From Candidatus Omnitrophota bacterium (GTDB lineage: Bacteria; Omnitrophota; Omnitrophia; Omnitrophales; JACROU01), in the NCBI GenBank assembly GCA_029261035.1, contig JAJDCD010000008.1, positions 248,001 to 312,000 of the forward strand: a stretch of 64,000 nt of DNA, read 5' to 3'. Both the position numbers and the translations under genes were made by a program. Shown here one piece after another: positions 7,451 to 16,753 of this stretch (its first letter is position 1; each line of letters begins with the position of its first letter). Under the pieces are notes generated by a model. That model did no database searches. It was not told where the DNA came from and saw only the letters and a list, made by a program, of their open reading frames with translations.

Positions 7451-10400
7451 ATCTTTTCCCTAAGGGTAAACAAATAATAAAACAAGCCCCTTCATTTAAA
7501 TCCTCATCCAAACTTATCTTTCCCTTGTGAATTGTTTCTACAATATGCCGACAAACATAAAGTCCTTGCCCTAACAACCCTGACTCCCCCACATCAACCT
7601 GTTTCGTTGTAAAATCTTTTTGCCATATTTGATGACGCAGCTCTACAGGAATTCCTTTTCCATTATCCAGAAATCTAATCTCCAAATATCCATTTTTATT
7701 ATCTTCCTTAGCTGATACTGAAATTCTTTTATTCTTCTGTTCCCGCATAGCCTCATAAGAGTTTTTAATTAAATTATTAAAAACCTGAACCATGTTTCCC
7801 ATATTTCCCATAACCATAGCATCAGAAGGAATAGTTGCACTAAATTGACAATTCCCCAATGTCTCATCGTACATAGAAAACCGACTCGTCTTTAATGATT
7901 CATTCCAAACACTACCAAATGAAATTGGCTCCAGCCCACCTTTACTACTTTTCATCAAATCTGTTAATATTTTTACAGCTAGCTCTATCTGGTTCCCCGA
8001 TCGATCCATCCTCATACAAAGATCCTCAATCCCCCCTAATTTCTCTTTAAATACCCTTAAAGGCTCTTCTCTAAGCCCATTGGGGGAACTCGATAAAGAA
8101 TTGCGTATTTCCCTTAAATCCTCTTGTAAAATACCACTTATTCGGGCCCGTGCGATAGCCAACGGGTTATTTATCTCATGCCCCATCGCTTTTGCCATAT
8201 TCACCATAGTATTCGTTTTTTCAGCAATAATAATCTGAGCCTGTTTTTCCTTAATCTTAGAGTTAAATTCTTCAAGTTTAATATGATTTTTCTCAAGATC
8301 TTCAGTTTTCTCAAGCACTTCATCCAATAGCACCGCATTTTCAACTGCTACAGCCACACCATGAGACAACGTAAATAAAGTACTAACCTCATCAGCAGAG
8401 TAATCTTCATCTGACTTTTTCTTCCCTAATGCAATAATACTATTCAAAATAATCTTCCCACTTTCATCTACTCTCATGCAGGGTAATAAGAGATCTGCCT
8501 TAAGCTCCTCCATTAAGAGCATAATTTCGTGATAGTTATAATCTTCATAATGCTTTTTCTTATCTTCCTGAAAAACATCTCTAAATCTAATCGGCAATCT
8601 CCGTTCAAGAAAATATTTTATTACCGAATGAGAGTGAAACAACTCTAACTTAGAAAAAGCAGAACCTTTTCCTCGCACAGCCGAAACAACAAAAGATTGT
8701 TTTGTTTTACTTCGAAATAGAAATGTTGCATTATCAATTCGAGTGCCTAATGTAAAAACGGTGACAAGCTGACGGGATAAATCATTTAAATTCCGAACCC
8801 TTGAGATCAAATGACTCACATTTGAAAGCAACTGACCAAAATCATATTTTCTCTGGAACAAAAATCGATCCGTAACATGAACCAACAAATTTCTGACGGG
8901 TTCATAAATTACTAAAATTATCAAAATGCTTAATATGATAGGCATGCCCTTTACATTCTCAAAGGAATAAAATCTCACTATGTCAGCAAATTTAAATGAA
9001 GAAAACCAGATCAAGGTCACCGTGAGAAAAAAAATAGAAGTAAACACAAGTGTTTTTTTAATAAAAATAGCTATATTCATTAACTGATAACGAAGAATTG
9101 CATAAAAAATCAAAGCTAAAAACATTACTACAAACACGAATCCTATAGGATAAAAAGAATAGCCATAATTTACTAAAAAATCACTGCTAGATAAAAAGTA
9201 AAAGACCAATGCAATTAAAAGATAATAATTTTGATTTCTTAATCTACAATCTATTCTTTCACGAATAGTTTTAGTCGTGATTAAATATAAACATCTCAAA
9301 AACATAACAACAACATACACAATGAATAAAAGATGAAATATTCCACACTGAGGATACACACCCCACAATTGCTCATAATATCCTTTAATAAATCCCTTTG
9401 TTGTAATCAAGAGCAAAATAAACACTGCAGGTATAATTATTAGCTGTCTTGATATTACAATATCTAATCGGCTACCTGAATACTCTGAGAAGAACCTATA
9501 AAAATAGTAAGGAATTAAAATTATAAAAACATACCCTGCTTTTATAATATAAATTATTAAAATTGGATTATCTAGTGGAATCAATACTCCCCAAGTGAAT
9601 TGCCAAAAAAAAGTTACGAAGCATATACAAGAAAAGTACTCTCCTATTTTATCTTTTCTATTAATTAGAACATAAATTCCAAGTCCTAAACTTATGAAGG
9701 AAGAAATTAAAGGAAGCAATGCATATATAGTGATTTTGTGAAAATTAGTATTTATAGCAATAAATAGCAAATACAAGAATAGAGAAAAAATTAATGAAAA
9801 AACAATAGTCCTTTTTAGGTAATAATTTACCCCAAGAGCTCTGTGCCTTACTATTACATAAGCCATAATAGCTACATAAAAGGATATAAGAATGTTGGAA
9901 TAAGGGGGGAAATATATATCAAATGCTGGCAACCAATTACTGCCACCACCAATATATCCAATCAGAGTCGCAAAAAATATATATTTTATTTGAAGAGCTT
10001 TCTCTCCACTTTTTTTTATAACATAAATACAGAGCAAACTTAGACCTATTACAGCCTGCAAAGCCCAAAATACTATATACAAAAAAAATAATGGGTTTTC
10101 TTTTGCTGATGGCCAATATCCCCATCTAAAATAACTAACAACATCAAAAAGAATTAGTTTAAAATTAAGAATCAGAAAAATAAAACAAACAACATCATTA
10201 ATAATTAAATATATTATATATTTATTTTTTTGTGAAGTTAAAGATATGACAAAATGCAAAAACATGGAATTGATTAAGATAATTCCACCTAACAAGATTT
10301 GATAAGACCTCATCCCATCAGAAACATTCTTAGCGATACCCCAATAAAAATACCCATAATTGTATAAAGCAATTGCAAAGCAAAATAAAACGAAAAATAA

Positions 10401-10499
10401 AATTTCAGGATTTGTTTTCTTAGCTTTCAATAAAACGAATAAAGCAATACCTAAAGTTAATACTAAATTAATAAGTCCTATCCAAGAAATTATAGTCAC
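7440..10499 (-). CDS. Large sensor histidine kinase with two consecutive polytopic membrane sensor domains
   Basis: 1019 residues from a GTG start at 10499, with AGGGAG 6 nt upstream. Residues 1-530 are almost entirely hydrophobic and look like two 7TM-type sensor units in tandem. The first ends in VIVRHRALGVNYYLKRTIVF (about 235) and the second in AILRYQLMNIAIFIKKTLVF (about 490). The single unit of the kinase at 10774 ends in the matching AILKYRAMDIEVFIKKSLVF. A GAF-like domain (about 560-730), a coiled coil, the H-box MAKAMGHEINNPLA with H774 and an ATPase domain (DNGKGI, LLGQGLYVCRHIV) follow. The 7TM class is thought to bind diffusible or membrane-soluble ligands; the ligand here is unknown. 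Confidence 0.9.
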   Translation of the reverse strand: MTIISWIGLINLVLTLGIALFVLLKAKKTNPEILFFVLFCFAIALYNYGYFYWGIAKNVSDGMRSYQILLGGIILINSMFLHFVISLTSQKNKYIIYLIINDVVCFIFLILNFKLILFDVVSYFRWGYWPSAKENPLFFLYIVFWALQAVIGLSLLCIYVIKKSGEKALQIKYIFFATLIGYIGGGSNWLPAFDIYFPPYSNILISFYVAIMAYVIVRHRALGVNYYLKRTIVFSLIFSLFLYLLFIAINTNFHKITIYALLPLISSFISLGLGIYVLINRKDKIGEYFSCICFVTFFWQFTWGVLIPLDNPILIIYIIKAGYVFIILIPYYFYRFFSEYSGSRLDIVISRQLIIIPAVFILLLITTKGFIKGYYEQLWGVYPQCGIFHLLFIVYVVVMFLRCLYLITTKTIRERIDCRLRNQNYYLLIALVFYFLSSSDFLVNYGYSFYPIGFVFVVMFLALIFYAILRYQLMNIAIFIKKTLVFTSIFFLTVTLIWFSSFKFADIVRFYSFENVKGMPIILSILIILVIYEPVRNLLVHVTDRFLFQRKYDFGQLLSNVSHLISRVRNLNDLSRQLVTVFTLGTRIDNATFLFRSKTKQSFVVSAVRGKGSAFSKLELFHSHSVIKYFLERRLPIRFRDVFQEDKKKHYEDYNYHEIMLLMEELKADLLLPCMRVDESGKIILNSIIALGKKKSDEDYSADEVSTLFTLSHGVAVAVENAVLLDEVLEKTEDLEKNHIKLEEFNSKIKEKQAQIIIAEKTNTMVNMAKAMGHEINNPLAIARARISGILQEDLREIRNSLSSSPNGLREEPLRVFKEKLGGIEDLCMRMDRSGNQIELAVKILTDLMKSSKGGLEPISFGSVWNESLKTSRFSMYDETLGNCQFSATIPSDAMVMGNMGNMVQVFNNLIKNSYEAMREQKNKRISVSAKEDNKNGYLEIRFLDNGKGIPVELRHQIWQKDFTTKQVDVGESGLLGQGLYVCRHIVETIHKGKISLDEDLNEGACFIICLPLGKRYEI

Positions 10500-10627
10500 A
10501 CTTTGCTCCCTATAGGTTCAGAATAACTTTAAACCATATCTTCCTTTGGATCAACACATAGGTATGCGATTAATTTTTACATGGGCATTATGTAAGTGGT
10601 AATTTATGAATTCATTGTAAAACCTAT

Positions 10628-10705
<78 letters not shown>

Positions 10706-10773
10706 ATAATTATGAAGGGCGTGTATTTTAATAGATTAAGTAAGATATTGGAAGAAATTTTTATATTTATATT

Positions 10774-13095
10774 TTAAGCAACTTTATGGGGTAAAGCAGT
10801 CAATTCTTCTTCAACTAAAGGAAGTTTTATAACGAATTTTGTTCCCTTTCCAATTTCACTTATTACTACCATTACTCCCTTATGCACTGATTCAATAATA
10901 TGTTTGCAAATATACAAGCCTTGTCCTTGACCAGATGTTCCTATCCCTTTTTTTGCATCTTGTTCCTTTGTAGAATAACCTTGTTGAAACACTTTTCTTT
11001 GAACCTCTTCCGTCATCCCAGGTCCATTATCAATAAATTCTATTCTTGCCATTCCCTGATTTTCCTTGTCTATATCTGCAACTAATTTAATTTCTCGGTT
11101 GGACTGTTGATCCATAGCTTCATAAGCATTTTTTATTAAATTAGTAAAAACTTGCATTAATTGTTCTAAATTACCATTAATTAATAAATTCGCCTTAATA
11201 TCTTCCTCAAATTCACAAAAACTCAAGTTTTCATCATATGTTGAAAAACGAGTTGCTTGAACAGATTCTTTCCATAAAACTAAAAAATTTAACGGTGTCA
11301 TCTCACCTTTTGACTCTTTTAAAATATTAGTCAAAGTCTGCACAGCGACTTTTATTCTTCTCGCAGATTTTTCTACCCTAGAAATGTAATCAAAAATCTT
11401 ATCAAAGTTTTCCTCTTCTATTTTTTTCTCTTCAGGAGATAATAGTTGTAAATATGCTGGCATAATTTTCCCTATCTTTTTCCTTAACAAATCAACACGT
11501 CCTTCTACAGTACATAATGGATTGTAAACTTCATGCCCTATAGCTTTAGCCATTCCAACCATCGTTGCATTTTTTTCAGCAATAATTAAAGACGATTGAG
11601 TTTCTTGTAATCTCAAATTAGAGTTTTCTAATTCTTGATTAGTTTTTTCTAAAGCTATCGTACGATCAATTTTTTCATCAAACAAACGCGCATTCTCAAT
11701 TGCTAATGCCGATTCTTGTGCAATTACTGAAATAACGGAAATTTCAGAATCTCGATATATTTCATCCGACTTCTTTTTCCCCAAAACTAGTAAGCCTTTT
11801 AAATCCGATTCATAATAACTTGCTATTATTAATTCTGCACCCATATATTCAAATTCATTTCTTATTAATTTCAGATCTTCTATTTTAATTTTTTTATTGT
11901 TAACATTCTTATCTAACATATCCATTATTTCATCATACTTTATATATGCAGTATTCTTGTACGATTTTAAATATCTCATTATTACAGAATCACACCTAAT
12001 TTCTTCAACTTCAATAAAACGATTGTTGTTTTTTCTAACTTCTACTAAACTGAAACTCTCCCCACTCTCCTTAGGCATATAAATAGATACCGCGCTAATT
12101 CTAGCCCTCATTGTCAAAAAATGACTTATCAATTTAAGTTGATGCTTTAAACTATTAATTTTAGCCAACCCCATACTCGCATCTTTTAAAAGCTTGCTAT
12201 AATCATATTTCTTTTGAAAAAGATACTTATCCGTAATATTAATCAAGATCTTTCTAGTTGGATCATACAAAACCATAGAAACTAATACGCAAATAATTAA
12301 AGTTAAATTAATATTAATTTCATAAAACTGCCCAATTAGATTTTGTGTTAAGATAAATATCAATGATATTACTCCTAAGACAACTGAAAACACCCCTGTA
12401 AATACTAATGACTTTTTAATAAATACTTCTATATCCATTGCTCTATATTTCAATATTGCATAAGTCATCATCCCCATATATATAGGAGCTAGCCCATTAC
12501 CAAATGGAGGTATTTGTATGTTATACCAAAGAAAAAAGTTAGTAACTCCTCCAGCATAACCGATAATCATCCCTATTAAAACTAGCTTAATCTGATTCCT
12601 CCACCCTCCAGTACTTCTTTTTAAAACAACCCATAGAAGATAACATGCATAAACTGCATTAATAAGAAAAAACAAAAGAAAAAAATGAAACAGAATACTT
12701 GGTACTGGCCAATATAGAAAAATATTTCTTTTTTCTACGCCAACTATTAGGTATCCTAAAAAATTTAATATTAAAAATATAAATGAAAGGATATAAGAAA
12801 AGAGAAGATAAGATTCATGTTTCTTATGAAGCTTCACCCAAGAAACTACAAAATCTAAAAAAATTACGGGGATCATGATAGCGCCAGAAATTAAGATTTT
12901 GGCACAGAACAGTGATAAGGATGGGCTTTTGGAAATAAGCCAAAAAAAGTATCCAAAACTCCATATAGCAACCATAAAATTAAAAAAAGCATATTTTATG
13001 TTTACATAGTTTTTAGAGTTCTTAAATAAAACAAAAGACCCTAAAATTATACTTGTTAACGCATTTATTAATCCAGTAATAGCATAAAAAAACAT
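10774..13095 (-). CDS. Sensor histidine kinase with N-terminal 7TM-type domain
   Basis: 773 residues. Residues 1-270 hold seven or eight hydrophobic helices ending in AILKYRAMDIEVFIKKSLVF. A GAF-like domain covers about 300-480 and a coiled coil about 480-510. The H-box is MAKAIGHEVYNPL with H521, in which the usual N/R before the conserved NPL is Tyr. An ATPase domain follows (VFTNLIKNAYEAM, DNGPGM, GTSGQGQGLYICKHII). It is a paralogue of the kinases at 7440 and 5810. It starts 11 bp after the methyltransferase gene at 13107, so the two are almost certainly co-transcribed. Confidence 0.92.
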   Translation of the reverse strand: MFFYAITGLINALTSIILGSFVLFKNSKNYVNIKYAFFNFMVAIWSFGYFFWLISKSPSLSLFCAKILISGAIMIPVIFLDFVVSWVKLHKKHESYLLFSYILSFIFLILNFLGYLIVGVEKRNIFLYWPVPSILFHFFLLFFLINAVYACYLLWVVLKRSTGGWRNQIKLVLIGMIIGYAGGVTNFFLWYNIQIPPFGNGLAPIYMGMMTYAILKYRAMDIEVFIKKSLVFTGVFSVVLGVISLIFILTQNLIGQFYEININLTLIICVLVSMVLYDPTRKILINITDKYLFQKKYDYSKLLKDASMGLAKINSLKHQLKLISHFLTMRARISAVSIYMPKESGESFSLVEVRKNNNRFIEVEEIRCDSVIMRYLKSYKNTAYIKYDEIMDMLDKNVNNKKIKIEDLKLIRNEFEYMGAELIIASYYESDLKGLLVLGKKKSDEIYRDSEISVISVIAQESALAIENARLFDEKIDRTIALEKTNQELENSNLRLQETQSSLIIAEKNATMVGMAKAIGHEVYNPLCTVEGRVDLLRKKIGKIMPAYLQLLSPEEKKIEEENFDKIFDYISRVEKSARRIKVAVQTLTNILKESKGEMTPLNFLVLWKESVQATRFSTYDENLSFCEFEEDIKANLLINGNLEQLMQVFTNLIKNAYEAMDQQSNREIKLVADIDKENQGMARIEFIDNGPGMTEEVQRKVFQQGYSTKEQDAKKGIGTSGQGQGLYICKHIIESVHKGVMVVISEIGKGTKFVIKLPLVEEELTALPHKVA

Positions 13096-13106
13096 ATAAC
13101 TCTCTT

Positions 13107-14129
13107 TTAATTAGAGTTGCTAGCTATAATATATTGCATTATACCTTGTTGCTCATAAGAAAATTTCAACTGCTTATTACTAAAACCTGCTTTTAGAAAC
13201 AACTCTTTAAAGTTATCTGGTTGTCGATATATGAGCTCCCATAACCCCACTAAAATCATAAAATAAAAAGAAGGATTACTATACTTACTTTGCACATCAG
13301 CTATTATCAATACTCCATTAGGGCTCAAAAGTTTTTTCATATTTGCAATTAATCTAACTGCCACTTTATCTCCTAAATAATCAAATAGACCTGTTGAATA
13401 AATTAAATCAAATTTTTTACCAAACTCTTCTTCTATATTCTTTTTTAAAGCAAGCTTTACTGCATTTTTTTTAAAAAATTCTACATTTTTGTAAGGAAGT
13501 AACTTTTCTGAAAAACTCAAAGCATTTTGATCATTATCAATACAAGTAAAATTTGTATCCATAATCTTAAATGGAGACAACTGAAAAATCTCAAAAATCT
13601 CTCTACATGGACCACAAGCTAAATTTAAAACATCAGCTTTGTAATTACGTGCTAAAATAAAATCCAAAATGAATTTTCTAAAGTCATCTTTTCGATTTCT
13701 TACAGCTACAGAAATCGATGACATTTGCATATAATTATCAAATAAACGATCCACACCTTCAGTCGTAGGTGAGTTTTCATATATAAAATTAATCATTTGA
13801 TAATCACCGGCATACCCATAAGGCTTATCTTGACTCCATTTAATATATTCACCCTTAGAAAATTCTTTCAAAAAATTATTTAAAAAGAATTCTCTAAATT
13901 TCTTATTATGACTCAGATTCCCTTTGGCTTCATTTTCTCTTTCAAAGATCATAATATCTCTAAATATCCCATTAATAGTTTGGCTAAAATCACTTTGATA
14001 AACACCCCATTCACTTGGGTTTATATTTAAACTATCTTTTAAATACTCCATCCTCTTTTTATATTGTTTGATTTTTCTCAGCAAAGGGGCTTGCGGTAAA
14101 ACTAAATCATCAACATTCATACTATTCAT
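13107..14129 (-). CDS. SAM-dependent methyltransferase, PhcB-like (candidate lipid-signal synthase)
   Basis: 340 residues from the ATG at 14129 (AAAAGG 6 nt upstream; a TTG two codons earlier is less likely). The C-terminal half has a class I methyltransferase core: motif I VLNLACGPCREIFE near residue 173, then CIDNDQNAL, STGLFDYLG and GVLIIADVQS. The N-terminal half has KPYGYAGDYQMINFIYE followed by an AVRNRKDDF segment. From memory this combination marks the methyltransferases annotated as extracellular-factor 3-hydroxypalmitate methyl ester biosynthesis (PhcB) proteins; I could not run a search. Position between a FadL-like channel and 7TM kinases supports a fatty-acid-ester signal, but substrate remains inference. 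Confidence 0.65.
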   Translation of the reverse strand: MNSMNVDDLVLPQAPLLRKIKQYKKRMEYLKDSLNINPSEWGVYQSDFSQTINGIFRDIMIFERENEAKGNLSHNKKFREFFLNNFLKEFSKGEYIKWSQDKPYGYAGDYQMINFIYENSPTTEGVDRLFDNYMQMSSISVAVRNRKDDFRKFILDFILARNYKADVLNLACGPCREIFEIFQLSPFKIMDTNFTCIDNDQNALSFSEKLLPYKNVEFFKKNAVKLALKKNIEEEFGKKFDLIYSTGLFDYLGDKVAVRLIANMKKLLSPNGVLIIADVQSKYSNPSFYFMILVGLWELIYRQPDNFKELFLKAGFSNKQLKFSYEQQGIMQYIIASNSN

Positions 14130-14158
14130 TATCAACCTTTTAATATTTTAAATTATTA

Positions 14159-15544
14159 CTAGCTATTAGAAATTGATTGTTGTTTTTCAAAAAAAGGAAT
14201 ATGGTCAAAGCGGTAGGTGAAATTTACAATAAAGTCATTAGTATAGCTCGTATATCGACCGTCAATATTAAGACCTGTCTTAGCGAAAACCTCTGAGTTC
14301 TGAATATTTCTACTAAAATGAAATAAACCAAGGTATGCGGTATCTAAACTCATATTTTCTGTGATATTCCACCTTAATCCTAATGACCAACCCATTCTAT
14401 GAGAATCAACCAAAACATTATCTACATGCTCTTTAGGAGATGCTGCTGTGTAGTAAAGAGTTCCTGCCATTAAATCTAATTTATCATTAATTTTGTAATG
14501 ACCTCCGAGGTGAAAGCTCCATGTGTTGTCATAATCCCTTGGTACTCTTCCTAAATTTTGTAGTACGACATTAGTTATTTCGAATGCGAAGTCTTGGTCT
14601 TTGAAAACATTCCACATTGTGTAACCCACGTCAAACTCTATTGCCCACTTATCCGATGGAACATAGGCATAACCAACTGTTATGTTTGGAGGTAAGGGCA
14701 AGTCTGATGTTGCTTGTGTCTTGAAGTCAGGGCCTGTTGGAAATAGATTTCCTAAAACAGGTGAAAATAAAAGTGGGTTTAAACCTTCTATGCGTACTTC
14801 CCCATCAATTTCAACAGTTGCTCTGCTTCTGTAATAAAAACCTATTCTGTGTTTTTCAGATGGTTTGTATAGAGCACCTAAAGTCCATCCTAATCCATAA
14901 CCATCGGAATCAAGTCTTGCTACACCGTCAGGAGCATTATTTGGACCAATAATCCCTGCTAGAACATTGGAATTTGGAAAGTTGGATATCTGATCATATT
15001 TAAATGTTACGTAGTCTACAGCGGCACCTCCAATTGAAAGCTTATCGGAAAGCTTCAAGCCACCTGCCAATGTTATAGCAACCATTTTTAAGGCATTACG
15101 ATGTCCTGTGTACCTCGAGAAGACATCTGTAGAATTGTATCTGTTTTGAAGTCCGAAGGGGGCTGTCATTCCTAAACCAAAACCTACCCTGTCATCTAAA
15201 ATTTCACCTGGATTTGCTGTAAGGAAGAAGTTGGGAACAAATGCAAGCTGAGCACTGCTCTTCTCTCTTCGCCCTGTTCCCTTGCTCTGGAAATGCGTTA
15301 GAGTATTGATAGCAGCGCCACCCACGGATAATTGAACCCCTGGGAGGTCTGGAAGTCCAGCTGGGTTAAATACAACCGCATCTGGCTCATCTGGACGAGC
15401 AACAACTGCATTGGATTGAGCTATCGATCTTGCACTGTAAGTTGCATTCTCAAATCCTGAAGATCCTACCGCCCAACATTGGGACTGGAAAGCTACCAAA
15501 ATAAGAACGATTAAAAGGCTGAGTTTAGTGTAAAGTCTAAGCAT
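14159..15544 (-). CDS. FadL/OMPP1/TodX-family outer-membrane channel
   Basis: 461 residues. A signal peptide ends near ...QCWAVGSSG, after which a mature protein of amphipathic beta strands runs to an aromatic C-terminus (VNFTYRFDHIPF). The N-terminal hatch carries the family's NPAGL motif (AVVFNPAGLPDLPG, about 56-69). FadL-type barrels let hydrophobic molecules such as long-chain fatty acids pass the outer membrane by lateral diffusion. The gene lies 29 bp before the methyltransferase gene on the same strand and appears to lead the signalling cluster. No clear ribosome-binding site is seen before the ATG. Substrate is not determinable from sequence. Confidence 0.88.
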   Translation of the reverse strand: MLRLYTKLSLLIVLILVAFQSQCWAVGSSGFENATYSARSIAQSNAVVARPDEPDAVVFNPAGLPDLPGVQLSVGGAAINTLTHFQSKGTGRREKSSAQLAFVPNFFLTANPGEILDDRVGFGLGMTAPFGLQNRYNSTDVFSRYTGHRNALKMVAITLAGGLKLSDKLSIGGAAVDYVTFKYDQISNFPNSNVLAGIIGPNNAPDGVARLDSDGYGLGWTLGALYKPSEKHRIGFYYRSRATVEIDGEVRIEGLNPLLFSPVLGNLFPTGPDFKTQATSDLPLPPNITVGYAYVPSDKWAIEFDVGYTMWNVFKDQDFAFEITNVVLQNLGRVPRDYDNTWSFHLGGHYKINDKLDLMAGTLYYTAASPKEHVDNVLVDSHRMGWSLGLRWNITENMSLDTAYLGLFHFSRNIQNSEVFAKTGLNIDGRYTSYTNDFIVNFTYRFDHIPFFEKQQSISNS

Positions 15545-15723
15545 ATATAGATTTTCGACATTTATAGCCTCTATTTGAAGGGTTATTTTGTAATTTTATG
15601 GTTAAAAATTCTATATATGGTGCTTAAATTTCCCTCTTCTTCTATATGTAGATAATCAGCTCTGAAATGGCTAACAATCTACTCTTTATAAGGTTTTATA
15701 TAGATTTACAGGGCTTTAGGATA

Positions 15724-15795
15724 TTAACCAAGAAACTTATCGAAGAAGGCATGTTTGATGAGGAAGAAATAGCCAATGAAGATGGAGTTGTGATA
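15724..15795 (-). pseudogene. 3'-terminal remnant of a second CPBP-family protease gene
   Basis: The minus strand reads YHNSIFIGYFFLIKHAFF then DKFLG and a stop. That is the C-terminus of the intact CPBP gene ending at 16754, with only Y/V and F/Y differences. DNA identity over about 70 bp is roughly 85 percent, and homology stops abruptly upstream. This is a truncated duplicate. The stretch between remnant and intact gene holds the HigB/HigA module. Confidence 0.85.
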
Positions 15796-15833
15796 GAAAA
15801 TTAAGAGAAATAAGAAACTGACATTTTTAATTC

Positions 15834-15935
15834 TTAGGCTGCTTGAGCAATGAGTTGAATTCTTTTTAGGGCTTGGGTGACGGCAGCTAATATTATGTCT
15901 TTTGAAATTGTTCCCAGGACTGTCCTGTTACTTGA
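15834..15935 (-). pseudogene. Possible transposase C-terminal fragment
   Basis: An open stretch of about 33 codons ends at a stop at 15834-15836 and reads TVLGTISKDIILAAVTQALK then RIQLIAQAA. A stop lies just upstream (15936-15938), so it is not a whole gene. The alanine/lysine-rich helical tail looks like the end of a transposase, but I cannot name the family. It abuts the antitoxin gene. Confidence 0.3.
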
Positions 15936-15954
15936 TCAGAAGCTTCAAAATATT

Positions 15955-16269
15955 TTACGCTGCTTCTTTTTTTGGTTTAATCACAATTTTTAAACCAACG
16001 GCTTCCAGTATAGAGTTTAAGGTAGATAGTTTAGGGTTTCCTTTTTTAGACATTGCTTTGTAGAGACTCTCTCTACCAAGGTTGGCTTTAGTGGCTACCT
16101 CTCTTACACTATGGGCTTTAGCAACATCCATAAGAGCTAAAAGAAACAACTCTTCTGGATCTCCCTCTTTATCCACCCAACAAGCCATTAGATATTGCGC
16201 TGCATAATTAGGGTCCTTCAATCTCTCTAATAGCCCCTCTTTATATGAAACACTTTTTACTCTTTTCAT
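15955..16269 (-). CDS. higA: HigA-like antitoxin (addiction-module antidote, XRE fold)
   Basis: 104 residues. The N-terminal part has the family's start (YKEGLLERLKDPNYAAQYL, then MACW and EELFLLALMDVAKAH). The C-terminal half is a helix-turn-helix (VREVATKANLGRESLYKAMS, KLSTLNSILEAVGLKIVIKP). Such antitoxins bind and neutralise the partner toxin and repress their own promoter. The start overlaps the end of the toxin gene by 4 bp (ATGA), so the order is toxin first, as in higBA systems. Confidence 0.9.
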   Translation of the reverse strand: MKRVKSVSYKEGLLERLKDPNYAAQYLMACWVDKEGDPEELFLLALMDVAKAHSVREVATKANLGRESLYKAMSKKGNPKLSTLNSILEAVGLKIVIKPKKEAA

Positions 16270-16586
16270 TTAAAATCCCTATATTCTTTCCAGTATTGTT
16301 GAGCTTTTTTTATATCTTTATTTTGCCCACTTTTAGTTCCACCACACAATAATAAAATTATTCTATTTTGTTCTTTTCCAAAATAAATTCGATATCCTGG
16401 ACCATAGTAAATTTTCAATTCAAAAACCCCAGCTCCAACAGATCGACTGTTTCCGAGAGTCCCTCGTTCTACATTTGCAATCCGAGTATCAATTAAAACT
16501 TTAGCACACCTATCTCTTAATGATTCAAACCACTCACTAAATGGTCTTCTTCCCTCAATAGTTACATATTCTCTAATCTCATTCAT
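16266..16586 (-). CDS. higB: HigB/RelE-like toxin (addiction-module killer protein)
   Basis: 106 residues with the RelE/ParE fold features of the phage-derived Gp49-like/HigB subfamily: RRPFSEWFESLRDR in the first helix, IANVERGTLGNSRSVGAGVFELKI, then YGPGYRIYFGKE and ILLLCGGTKSGQNKDIKKA. Such toxins usually cleave mRNA at the ribosome. The conserved basic/aromatic residues of the putative active surface (R49, Y60-Y65 region, K89) are present, so it looks intact. It is the first gene of the pair and has its own promoter at 16602-16630. Confidence 0.9.
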   Translation of the reverse strand: MNEIREYVTIEGRRPFSEWFESLRDRCAKVLIDTRIANVERGTLGNSRSVGAGVFELKIYYGPGYRIYFGKEQNRIILLLCGGTKSGQNKDIKKAQQYWKEYRDFK

Positions 16587-16601
16587 TAATGGCTCACTAC
16601 A

Positions 16602-16630
16602 TTTGTATCCTAAAAGATACTATTTGTCAA
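16602..16630 (-). promoter_or_regulatory. Promoter and probable operator of higBA
   Basis: TTGACA (complement of 16625-16630), a 17-bp spacer, then TACAAA (complement of 16602-16607). An inverted repeat GTATC-6-GATAC (16605-16620) overlaps the spacer and -10, where HigA binding would block RNA polymerase, the standard autoregulation of such modules. Confidence 0.65.
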
Positions 16631-16685
16631 ATTTTAAATAATTAATATTATTATTGCAATATATTAATTTTAATAAGTGCCGTTA

Positions 16686-16724
16686 CTGGTAGTGCCAGGC
16701 TATATGTATTTACAAAAATACATA
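16686..16724. repeat. Inverted repeats between CPBP and higB genes
   Basis: TATGTATTT-4-AAATACATA (16703-16724) and CTGG-5-CCAG (16686-16698). They lie downstream of the CPBP stop codon and could form RNA hairpins there, but no T-run follows. Confidence 0.4.
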
Positions 16725-16753
16725 AGCAAACTCAATGAAAATGAATAGCCTCG

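Larger units (their letters stand above)
15545..15954. other. Intergenic region with gene remnants
   Basis: No intact gene. The right part (15724-15834) is the remnant and spacer described in separate entries. A transposase-like tail lies at 15834-15935. The remainder (15545-15723) is AT-rich and presumably contains the promoter of the FadL-like gene; I see no convincing promoter boxes. Confidence 0.6.
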
